A stretch of 64,000 nt of DNA from Lucifuga dentata (Eukaryota > Chordata > Actinopteri > Ophidiiformes > Bythitidae), in NCBI GenBank assembly GCA_014773175.1, contig VXCM01000065.1, forward strand, positions 62,001 through 126,000, given 5' to 3'. A program made the translations under genes and the position numbers. Below the pieces are notes generated by a model that saw only the letters and a program-made list of their open reading frames with translations, searched no databases and had not been told where the DNA came from. Below are positions 13,801 through 23,628 of this stretch, in pieces. How positions within the stretch are numbered: position 1 is the stretch's first letter; every line of letters begins with the position of its first letter.

Positions 13801-14764
13801 TGGCTGTTCTCTACCATGTTGCATTCAAAGACCATCAGAATTCATCTGCTTGCTAAAGAAAACACCTGCACCCTGAAAAGTAGACATAAAAATCAATTTA
13901 AGTGTAAAGTGTAAACCCCATTTTGCATTAAAAGTTAAAGATGTGGCCGTTAAATCACATCACTGACCCGTGGGTGTCTGTGTTGATGGTGATTCCTCTG
14001 GCTCCAGGTTGGCAGTAGTGGGTCTCAATCACATGATCATTGTCAATTCGTAGCCAATGGTGGCCATTTGACAGCTGCCACTCGTAATGTTTCTGATTGA
14101 TTGTTAAATGAAGGGAGAATACATGTAGTTTTTGGCCCATGTCCCATGTTTTGTCCCATTTTCTAAATTTGTTTCCCCCAGAATCTCAGGACCTACAGCA
14201 CAGTGATGCTTTTAAAAGAAATACAGTCCCTGAACTTTCCACTATACAAGTATGAGCTGCTTATTGTTGATGAAGAGATATTTTTTCAACTTTTGTAATA
14301 ACTGAGAATCAATGAAATGGCTTAAAAACAGTAGGTTTGCATGGAATTAAGTAATATAGCAGGAATTTATGACATCATAAGTACATACCTGAGGCAGGCT
14401 GCCAGTATCCAATGTCTTCTTCATTTTCCTTAAAATCATAATAAAACATCATAAACACACGACATAAATATCAAACTGTAAATTCAAAATGGAGCTTCCT
14501 TTGCCTCAGACTGATTTTCAGTACAGGAAGAGAAATCTGGAAGTGCTGCAGACTCACCGTGCTCACCGGACAATACACTGCAGCAAATCAGAAAGGCAGA
14601 GTAGACAGAAATCAAGACAATAGAGTGATAATAATCTGTATTTTTTGAGTTTTTGAGATGAAAGCCTCTTACTTGCTCAGACAGCGTAGTGCAGTCTTCA
14701 CCTGTCAGTCCATCCAGCTTCTTACTTTCACTTTCATTTCTTGGGAAAGTTGCAATATGGGCTT
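10887..14764 (-). CDS. Four-WWE-domain protein without PARP catalytic domain (gene B), 5' end unresolved
   Basis: Exons 5'->3': 14764-14673, 14577-14567 (11 nt), 14428-14389, 14092-13968, 13488-13344, 13248-13128, 13045-12967, 12884-12773, 11838-11733, 11640-11559, 11468-11405, 11167-11056, 10948-10887. Phases agree at every junction. From the in-frame ATG at 14424 the product is 347 residues; upstream exons would add acidic, Ser-rich sequence. Four WWE domains show the W..W..E signature: YEWQL/HHWLRI/VIETHY, CWYFRDD/LWREYG/DVEQWF, FKWEFMG/EWMEYQ/AIESQY and PRWQFHD/IWRDYS/DIEVQY. WWE folds bind iso-ADP-ribose in poly-ADP-ribose. The domain style and the basic tails (NIRRRPKL, RAVRRI) recall PARP12 and ZC3HAV1, but the gene stops (RPVQRLNW) where a catalytic domain would begin. 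It lies just downstream of gene A in the same orientation, so it is a likely tandem duplicate. The first coding exon was not found; one weak candidate is the ATG at 15101. Confidence 0.8.
12147..12725. mobile_element. MITE family 1, copy 1
   Basis: The left end is TTAAAGGACCATACC and the right end is the inverted GGTATGGTCCTTTA-like sequence. The right flanking TTAA has decayed to TTAG. The copy lies in an intron of WWE gene B. TTAA-flanked inverted repeats suggest piggyBac-type mobilisation. Confidence 0.75.
14567..14577 (-). other. Candidate 11-nt microexon of WWE gene B
   Basis: The minus strand reads TTGCTGCAG, then TGTATTGTCCG, then GTGAGC. It accepts phase 0 from the 14764-14673 exon (ends CAA|GTAAGA) and delivers phase 2 to the 14428-14389 exon. 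The read-through is Cys-Ile-Val-Arg-Lys-Met-Lys-Lys. Using the second downstream GT instead puts a stop in frame. Confidence 0.45.
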
Positions 14765-15108
14765 CTTGAAAATAGGACAATGGTTGTAAAAGCAAACTGA
14801 TCATAAATTCATATACCATAGCTTCTACTGATACTATCACATTGAAATTATAATTTGGTGATGTTTTAAGCTTTATATGGACCTGAATAAATATGTTAAA
14901 ATTTAAAAAAATCAGTGAGATCTCCATCTTTGTCTCAGCTTTGTATCATTGGTTTGACAGCAGGACTGTATGACGTCCTCATTAGCAGTTATGACTTTCA
15001 GTAACTCATAAAACAATGCAAATATAAATGGAGATTCACCACAATATGTCATGTTACCTTTTCCAAAAAAACAAACATGGCATGTTTTTACTTGCAATCA
15101 TCTTTAAT

Positions 15109-15114
15109 TTTTAT
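15109..15114 (-). terminator. AATAAA, candidate polyadenylation signal of WWE gene A
   Basis: This is the clearest AATAAA downstream of the gene A stop at 16455 outside the inserted MITE, giving a 3' UTR of about 1.3 kb that contains MITE copy 2. A weak ATG candidate for gene B lies immediately downstream, so the two transcripts may abut here. Confidence 0.35.
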
Positions 15115-15195
15115 TGCAGAATGTGTGATACAGTACAAGTTTTACATGTTCTACAGTACACCAGTGAGAAGACAAACCCTGTGAAGGCCTGAGAT

Positions 15196-15713
15196 TTAAA
15201 GGACCACACCATACATTTTGCATGTTTGAGTCTAATGTATTCAATTTTCATACGTTATGTTTACTGACAATCATTTCCCAAAGGATAAAACCATATTTCA
15301 GCTTTCCTGATATTTTGCAAAATCTCTTAATCTTTCAAAATCAAATATTCAAGCGATACACCCACCTTAAAAATCCATGTTTCGCCTGCTAATAGTTATG
15401 CAGCCTTATGAAGTCACAGTTGTTTGAAATTTTTGATAAACGCAGGTCTTCTTTTGGGACTATATTACCTGGTGGAGACATACATTCACATACATTTTAT
15501 TATGCTTAAATGCTAAAATTACGTAACTCTTCAAAAAAAAAAAAAAAAANTATCCCAAGAACTGAAATCAGTGGAGGTCTGGAAGGTAGGAAAAACATTT
15601 TTAATTCACTGTTCCAGTAGTATGCTTTGGGAAGTGATTGTCAGTAACGTTACATGTATGAAAATTGAATATATTAGACTCAAACATGCAAAATGGATGG
15701 TACGGTCCTTTAA
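15196..15713. mobile_element. MITE family 1, copy 2
   Basis: It begins TTAAAGGACCACACCATAC and ends with the inverted TACGGTCCTTTAA, with TTAA on both sides. It contains an A homopolymer ending in a single N at about 15550. It lies between the stop of gene A and the first identified exon of gene B, probably in the gene A 3' UTR. Confidence 0.85.
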
Positions 15714-16454
15714 ACTGGAGTCCAACCTGGCTGAAGGCGTGAAAACAAAAGCCTAAAATCATATAGTTTATAGTTCAATGAATTATTACTTTCAGAGGTT
15801 CAGCACATGTAAAACTCCTCCAAGTTGATGTGCAAAAGGCAGAATCATGCAGGATTGAAGCTTTAAGTTGGCTTTGGTACAAAATAAATTAATTACATTG
15901 CTATATAGTTATTGTATTACAACAGATCAGACAGTATATAAATACATAATATTGCAGTATGAATGTTACTTAAATATTGCATTGAATATTGTCAGTACTG
16001 TTTGTCCATTAGTTCATTTTCATCTTCAGAATTCAAAAACAGCAGAAATAATCGATGCATGGCAGTGGACAAAAATTAATACTCTGTTCTCATACAATGG
16101 GGCAAATCGAACAGGAAAACATGATGGAATCAGATATTAGATTATTATATTAGACACAAAGAGTGATTGTGACTGCGTTTTGTGTAAGGCAGGTTGTGTA
16201 GTGTATAACCTGTGTAAGGCAGTGCTTCGGTTTGTCACAATCTGATACTCCAGTTTAAAAAAAACCACAAGAGCATAAAGGAAAACATTTACCTCAACCT
16301 TGATTTCTTTCATATCTGACTCAAACCCAACCTGGTGAATTGTTTATAAATCTCCAAACACCCCAAATAAATGAATCCCAGATTAATTATTAATTACTGC
16401 ATAGATTTTTGTAAACTGCTGTCTTTATGTCTTCGTATTCCTCATCTTTGTTGC

Positions 16455-18572
16455 TCATGACAGCACACGCCTGACTTTGCGTGTGTTCTTGTTTCTGAGG
16501 TTGGTTTGGATCATAGCTGCAAAAAACATGGCAGCACAGTTACTTTTATGCAATGTCACAAATATAAAACCAAATAATAAATGCTCAATATCATTTCTCA
16601 GGAGGTCATATTTGAGATTATTCACGATTAATGCATTACATTCTCTGATTATAGTAATGCGAACGTAAACCCAACCTCCAAAGTCCAGCTTGTAGGACTG
16701 TCCCGTGACAGTGAAGGACATGCTGCCATGGGGGTTTTGCTGGTACTTTCTCTCTATGTCATCACTGGATACTGAGGATTCGGTTTGAGTTCCACTCTGT
16801 TCAAACAGGAATATTCAAGATCTTGAGTATCAGAGATAAACTGACCTGGGAAGTTCAATATTTCTCTTTAAAACATCACCTCTGCTCTGTAGATGACCTA
16901 CCCTGTGTTTGAAATCATGCCATTTGCCGCTGTCCCCTTCAAACTGCCATATAGGAGACTTTGCTGGTGATTTGGTGCCCAGAAAACCGGCTGCAGCTTG
17001 AGCAGGTCTGAAACATCAATATGAAAATCTGTGTTCTGTCACAACGATTACAAGGTGCAATCCTGGCTGCAATATTAATGTATGTTTAGGAATATTTGTG
17101 CAGGAAATGTACCACTTTCACCAGCTGCCAAAATTCTCACCCCACTCCAGCGTGCTGTGCCCTGTACTGTGGACGACGAGCAACTTTCCTGTTTCTCTTT
17201 GCGCCCACCTGATGCATTTCTAGCAACAGATCGAAGAAAAAAAAAAAGGTTGGTGTAAAGTTGGATATAAACCAGAGAAGGATTTTGTGATGATTTAATT
17301 ATGAACACACCTCTGTATCTAATCTCAAAAGTATCAGCGCCAATGTTGAAAGTGTAAGAGCTGGCTGGGTTGGTCTGAAACTTCTTCTCTATATCAGAAC
17401 TCTGAACAGGACTGGCTTTGCCTTTCAAATCCTGTCAGAAACAGTCAGTATCCACCAACAAATGGACAAAGATGACAGAATAGATCTACAATTTCAATTA
17501 AATAATGGAAAAGACGAGAACATAAACACCATCTACCTTCTCTCCATACTTGACCCACTTATGACGGAAGCTGCAGTACCAGAACCACGTGGTGTGACCA
17601 TCATCCAAACGTCTCACTTTCAGACTCTTTCCGTACACTCTCATCTTCTTAAAATCTATATTAACCACCCTACAGAGGGAGATGAATTAAAAATGAATCC
17701 TTCTCCTGTTTATTATACATACATACATATCAGCTATACTTTCAGCCCTTACCCATATGGTGTGTTGTAGATTTTAATGCGTTTGGTGTGTGGCAGAGAG
17801 TAGTGAGCCTCAATAATGTGATCATTATCCACATCCTTCCAGCCTTTTCCATCATTCAGCTGCCACTGGTAGTATCGGCCATCACTGAGCTTCATCTCTG
17901 CTTCAGAAAAACACAATACCGACTGTTAAATGTGAAGTGAGCAAGCAAAAGCACTTAACAACACTCACAATATTTATTACTTCATTTTAAAAAGAAAATC
18001 TACCTCACCACCCTTTATCAACCTCTATGGGTGAGCAATAGGAATTGCAACAGCAGACAGGTGCAGAGATTTATTGTACATCAGGAGGTGGAACATGTGA
18101 TAAACTCAGATTTTTTGATTTCCTTAACTTCCATTATGCATTCTGCTGAGGAAATTCAAAGATCAGAGTGCATTTTGGGTAAAATGTGCCTCTTCACTGC
18201 CTCCAGTTTCAGTATTCGCTGGCTCATTTTTATGTCAAGGTTTACAAAATTGAAAAGCGAGGCTCTGGTACTGATCAACCTCCTGTAGTCATATTGTACT
18301 ATTTTAGAACTAAACCTCTCACCGACAGTAGTGCCCCTTTTAACCAACCTACTCATATCTTTTTTTTTTTATTTTACTCGTCCTCACCTGCAGATGTGGA
18401 TCTACTATTCTCCACCGTGCTGCTTTCATTAGAGGACACGGGGTGTTTTAGGCGACAGCTGGACCCATAGCGACAGTTTCCTTTCAGGGCGTATTTGCAG
18501 AAGTGTAGATAATTGCACTTATTACCGTCTCTACAGAAACCGCTGTTGTAATGTCGGCAGGGCTCTTCCTAA

Positions 18573-18607
<35 letters not shown>

Positions 18608-20042
18608 GCCAAAAAACTTAAAGGATCATACTGTCCATTTTGCATGTTTGAGCCTAATATATTCAATGCTTCCTAGTGGTGCATTCAAGTGCTGTAGTGA
18701 AGAACTGACAACAGGAAACACTTTCAGATCAGTCCGTGCTTCTTTTGCGCTCAAATGCTAAAATTACATAACTTCGAAAAAAAACTTTAATACATGTCTT
18801 GTTCGCGATGATGGATTCTATCCCAAGAATGTTTCAAGTATCAATAAGTTGATTTTTAATAGCGTACCAGAATGAACTGAAACCAGTGGAGGTCTGGAAG
18901 GTTGGAATAATTTTTTTAAATTCACCATTCCAGTAGTATGCTTTGGGAAATGATTGTCAGTAAAGTTTCATGTTGTTAGGCTCAAATATGCAAAATGGCC
19001 AGTATGGTCCTTTAAAATTAAACAGGTATTTGATGTTGGGGATTTTTGTGGTGACAAAAAAAAAAAAAAAAAAAAAAAAAAACAGCTGTTCTTACATCTG
19101 TCCCAGAAACCAACCTGACAACCTGAACCAGAAGTGAAGGTTTCTTCATCTGAATCTTCATCACTGTCTGACTCTGCATCACTGAAGTCAGAATCACATT
19201 CAGAAACTCTTTTGTCTTCAAACTCTGGAGGAAAAAGACACAAAAACAGAACTCTGAGGACACTTTTCATATTATCCAGCTTCTTCATGTGAGAATACTG
19301 TCTTTCCCTCTTTCATATAATTGTAAATTGAATAACTTTGGACTCTTCAGATTTAAGCAATTTCAAGATCACATTTGGGACCTTGTGGTTGATATTGTTT
19401 TGACATGTTATATACAAACAATATGCACAACAATGTAACAAGTCATTATTCTCAATTAAAAACAGTAACCTACAAATTTTAAATATAGTAACGCTATATA
19501 TTATACAGGATTTGGACTATACTTTGTGCTCACTTTCTTTAGACTCCGCAACAAAACATAGTTGAAACTGAAAGTATTTTACTTTACTTAATATACAGTA
19601 AAACAATTACTTTAATAATATTCCTCAATAATAATTAATAATATTCCTCAATAATTCCTGTACTATTCCTCATGGAATTTAAAATGTGTCTGACATACGC
19701 AATCGAAACTTATGCCTATGTTAAATTATCATAATCGTTTTACTATTAATCAGTCTCTGTAGCGATTGCTGTGATATGGAGACTTACTGTTAATAAAATA
19801 AATAAAATATACATGCACAGGATTTAGCTTTTTGTGAGGAAAAACCTTAAGTGGTTCGAAGGGAAGTGCACCGAATTCACACATAAAAATACAATTAAAT
19901 AACCACAAAGTGATTTGTCAGTCATTATTTGTAGGCTAATTAATAAGTTTATAACTGCAGAAAGACATAATAAATACGCAAAAATACAATTTAACAATAA
20001 AAAGCCGCACGAGTGGGGACACTTACGATTTCTAGACGCCAT
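16455..20042 (-). CDS. CCCH zinc-finger, three-WWE-domain PARP12/ZAP-like protein (gene A)
   Basis: Ten coding exons 5'->3': 20042-20027, 19224-19115, 18568-18388, 17897-17753, 17669-17537, 17431-17311, 17219-17141, 17007-16902, 16796-16676, 16516-16455. All phases match, giving 357 residues. Residues 1-42 are Ser/Asp/Glu-rich with possible CK2 sites. Two C-X7-C-X5-C-X3-H fingers lie at 46-64 and 66-84. Three WWE domains follow: YYQWQL/KGWKDV/IIEAHY at about 110-165, FWYCSF/KWVKYG/DIEKKF, and IWQFEG/KWHDFK/DIERKY. CCCH plus WWE is the ZC3HAV1/PARP12 layout, where fingers bind RNA and WWE binds ADP-ribose. Here the protein ends at RKVRRVLS with no PARP catalytic domain. The tiny first exon (MASRN) ends in a GTAAGT donor. 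An interferon-response core lies about 25 bp upstream of the ATG. The antiviral role is inferred from relatives, not shown. Confidence 0.85.
18571..18604. repeat. (AC)n microsatellite
   Basis: A CA/AC dinucleotide run starts beside the acceptor of the CCCH exon of gene A (exon start 18568), between that exon and MITE copy 3. Confidence 0.85.
18618..19015. mobile_element. MITE family 1, copy 3
   Basis: This shorter copy (about 400 bp) lies in intron 2 of gene A. It begins TTAAAGGATCATACTG and ends AGTATGGTCCTTTAA, with TTAA intact on both sides. Confidence 0.85.
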
Positions 20043-20589
20043 TTACTTTTGCTGTGATCCATTACTTTCGTTTTCATTTTTTACATATAACAACATACAA
20101 CCTAGACAGGTTAGTGTGTGTGTAGAGAGACTCAATATTAGTCCTGACAACTTAAAGTATAGAGAAATTCACATTACAAAGTGCTGTAATATTATGAAGA
20201 TGTTAAATCTTAGACGTCAAAAAAAAAAAAAAAAAAAAAAAAAGAAAATGCTATATTCATGTCATAGGACACTTCGTTGTGTAACTTTTCCCAGGCTCTA
20301 CATAAAAGCCTTTTAGGTCTACTGTAAACCAAATTTATTTTGACTGGGAAACGAGAAGGCATATGAAATATATTTACCGTTTTAGTCTCCACTAAGCGCA
20401 GTTTTAAGATACATTTTGGTGTACCTATTCTGGAGTACGCCAGACGGCGATAGTGAGCAGTTTAAAGGCAGCAGAAGAAGAAGATAGGGCACTTCAGAAG
20501 GCGGAACAAGCTTTTTTCCTACAAAGGGCACTTGAAAAATAGGCCAAAACGAAGACTAGAAAATATTAAAAAAAAAAAAAAAAAAAAAA
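20043..20589. promoter_or_regulatory. Shared head-to-head upstream region of gene A and the Myb/SANT gene
   Basis: About 547 bp separate the two divergent start codons, so both promoters must overlap here or use upstream exons not recognised. There is no clear TATA box. The interval contains A runs at about 20220-20243 and 20568-20590 and a GC-containing segment near 20440-20455. The interferon-response-like core is listed separately. Confidence 0.5.
20066..20075 (-). promoter_or_regulatory. ISRE-like core (GAAAACGAAA)
   Basis: On the minus strand the sequence reads GAAAACGAAAGT, an exact GAAANNGAAA interferon-stimulated response element core. It ends about 24 bases before the gene A start codon and is oriented with that gene. 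ISREs bind IRF/ISGF3 factors; ZAP and PARP12 relatives are classic interferon-stimulated genes, so the context is coherent. Confidence 0.5.
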
Positions 20590-22247
20590 ATGGAATTTGA
20601 AGATCATGCTTACACGTACACCACATATGACAAAGTCAACACTATGGAGTTTACGTATAAATGTAAGTATATGCGACAGGAAATGTCATGTTTTAACGCA
20701 GTTTAACTGGAGCTAGCCTAGCTACTTAGCAAGTGGACTACCTGGTGAAAGGACCCTATAAGCAGCTGTTCATTTGTCGCCTAATACCTGTTATAACGTT
20801 CATCTGGAGCTCAAAGAGGAGAAGGTTACATTATAAAACTATGTTATTATATCAATTGAATTAAAAACAAAGAGCCTAAAATGATATGCTGAAAAGTTCT
20901 TAAAAGTGAAAGGTCATTGCATTATAGGTACAGAGGAGTCGAGTGTCGAATGTGATTTTTATGCTAGCGCTTGACAAAGACAATGGGAATGATAATTTCT
21001 TAAACTCTCTGTCATGCAATGATTTTATTTTGTCTCAGTGAGTCCAAAGGAAACTGAAGATTTTGTGAAGCTGAGGGTTTCAAATAATTTCCTCTTCTCT
21101 GGAAAGAGAAATACATCCATGTGGGCCTGGAGGTATGCCAGTAATTGTAATTTATCAGAGACTGTAGTATGAGGAAATGGAAATAACTAACATTTTATGA
21201 AAAAAAAAACAAAAAACTTATTCATTAAGCTTTCTGATAGGATGCTGAGGTTTTAGTGATAGTTACAAATGCTACTTTTGTATTAAAATTGTTATTACGA
21301 TGAATTGTGATACTGAACTCCATCTGTAAACCACAAATGTGACCCTGCGACACATATCTAGGGCCATCCTGAAACACATGGGACTGCAAAAAAAGATGAC
21401 CCATTGTCAAGCTGCTAAAAAATGGGAAAACTTGAAGAAGAAATACAAGGTACTTGTATTTGATTTTTCTTAGATGAATTGATCATTGTGGGAGATTTTT
21501 CCTGACTCTTTGCTCTCTCTCATTCTCCTTAAGGAGCTAAAGAACCCTCCAGAGGGAGTGAAAGTGTTTCCTGAAATGTGGCCTTATTTCACTCTGATGG
21601 ATGATGCCATGGAGGGTCGGCTGGAAGGCAGCGCCATCATACTCAAGCCCCTCTCCAATAATCAAGACAATGATTTCTTACCCGTCATCAAACCAAAGAG
21701 GAAGAAGGCTTCCATGGCAATGCCCTCTCCCACCCCTGTGGTAGCAGGCTTGCGAGAGATTGAGGTCTCCTTGAATGGCGATGAGGATGATGAAGTGACG
21801 CAAGAAGGAAGCCAGAAGATAGAGCGCATCATGGAAGAGGTGGATGATGACAGGGTGATGATAGAGAGTGAAAGACGAGTGATGGAAAGGGAGAAACAGG
21901 TGATGGAAAGGGAGAAGCAGGTGTTGCAAAGGGAGAGAGCTGTACTGGACAGAGAGATCGCCGCTCTGGACCGAGACCGAGCCTCGCTGGAGAGAGAGAG
22001 GGCCACGATAGAGAGAGAGAAGGCGGTGATGGAGAGGGAGAGGTCGATGTTGGAGAAGGACAGAGAAGCTTTGAACAGGGAAAGGCTGGCTCTGGAGCGA
22101 GAGAAAGCCAGGCTGGAAAGACTTAATGAATCCAAAGAAAGAACTGAGGAGGTCAGAGAGGATGGCTGTGAGATGACAGACTCAAAGGTCATGGATAGAA
22201 GGGAACGCTTCCTCAAATTATTTGAAAAGCTCATTGAACATTTTTAA
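20590..22247 (+). CDS. Myb/SANT-like DNA-binding domain protein with long coiled coil
   Basis: Four coding exons, 20590-20662, 21039-21132, 21362-21449 and 21534-22247, give 322 residues with consistent phases. Residues about 28-90 carry an MSANTD-type SANT/Myb-like domain: a tryptophan pair (MWAWRAIL), then AAKKWENLKKKYKELKNPPEG. These domains bind DNA and are often derived from Harbinger-type transposon Myb proteins. An acidic linker with a basic PKRKKAS stretch (possible nuclear localisation signal) follows. Then about 110 residues (about 200-305) of repeated ERE/REKA heptad-like units with almost no prolines predict a long charged helix or coiled coil. I do not recognise a specific orthologue. 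The start was chosen because it is the first ATG in the exon, it follows a run of A, and the donor (AAAT|GTAAGT) is strong. The gene is divergent from gene A. Confidence 0.8.
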
Positions 22248-23628
22248 CAGAATTGTGTGGATTAAAATGTATACATACAGTATGCTGTCACGTTATCTGT
22301 TGAGAATTATTTGATTTAGAGACACTTTTCAGTTACTTTACTTGCTTTTGTTGAACATTTTCTTAATCTGAATATTGTTTGTAATTGACTTTCTGAAATT
22401 GGGTTCAAAATTGTTATGCGGAGTTTGTCTGCAAACAATATAATGTATACCAAAGTATATTTCTGATTAGAATTTCCAACTTGGCTTGGCTGCATCTATA
22501 CGCACACATATATGAGGCTGTGGGTCAGCTTAAGTAATAATAGTCCAAAATGCACATTATACTCCACCTATGAGTTATCAATGAAAACGTTGAGCCACTC
22601 CTGGTTTGGAGAGGTCATCAAAACAACTTTATTCACTTGTGGTTATTCCATACAGAGCACACAATAGCAAGACTGTAGCATTATTCTTAACCCCATCCAC
22701 AATCAACATCCCCCCTCCCCAAATCAAACAATAGTCTTTAGTTGATAGACTCTAGAAATTAGAGCCTTTGGTATAGGCTATTGTGCACCGATAAAACATC
22801 ACTTTTTGAAATTTAATATACCAAATATTGCAGTTCATGTAAAAAAGTTTTTTTTAGAATATATATTTTTATATTACAGTACAGACTTTACAACAAATGA
22901 TTGTGTTTAAATGCGTCTTTTATTGCATTAGATACTCAATTTACCTTTCATTAAGCTCCAGCTTCAATAGTTTTATGCTAGTATACATTTCCAAAGGTGT
23001 TAGATTTGTCATTAATATTAATATTATTTTTTATTTTTACAAAACAAACATTTAAACAATATTACTGGATGTTTTCGCCAGTCTTGAACAGAAACAGAAA
23101 CACACATGCTGTTTGAGGGTTTCGTCAGTTTCTCCGAATGCTACCTATTGCTTACTCTTATCAAGTTGTGAAACATTTTGACTTTTGAGAAAGTTTGTGT
23201 GTGTCATGTGTGTATGTGTGTGTGTGCGTGTGTGTGTGTGTATGTGTGTGTGTGGACATGCACTGTGGTAGGTGAGGGAATCAGAGAGTGACAGTTTCAG
23301 TGTGTATGCAGGAAGACATGAGATCACAGTGTGTATGTACTGTATGTGCTTGCTCACCAGAGTGTGATAAGTTGGATGCTTTTACAGATTAATAATTTAT
23401 ATGTTTGTGGATGTTTATGGAACAGGAATGTCCATGTACAGTTCGATTGATCATTACTGTACGTCAGCAGCATGTTCGTCAAAGTTTACTGAGAATATGC
23501 TGTTTTATGAACATTTACAGAGTGAACAAATGGTGTGTGCCCCTGTATCAGTATGTACAAAGATGTGTGTGCATGTGGTTGTTTTCATGGGAGTCAGTGT
23601 GCAAGAGTGTAGTTAATTGTTTGTGTGG
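22248..23628. other. Convergent 3' UTRs of Myb/SANT gene and epiphycan
   Basis: No exons are visible. ATTAAA occurs at about 22261 for the plus-strand gene. Minus-strand AATAAA lies at 22919-22924 and a second AATAAAG near 22629, either of which could end the epiphycan mRNA. A complex GT-rich microsatellite occupies about 23193-23252. Confidence 0.5.

Noticed and set aside
10887..20042. A single seven-WWE gene instead of two
   Set aside because: The exon at 16516-16455 ends in a stop at the same relative place as the terminal exon of gene B and lacks a good internal donor. Two tandem genes explain this better, though a read-through transcript is not excluded.
21662..22234. A 190-residue open frame on the minus strand, Ser/Leu-rich
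   Set aside because: It is the antisense shadow of the repetitive GAG/AGA coiled-coil codons of the Myb/SANT gene and has no splice or start context of its own.
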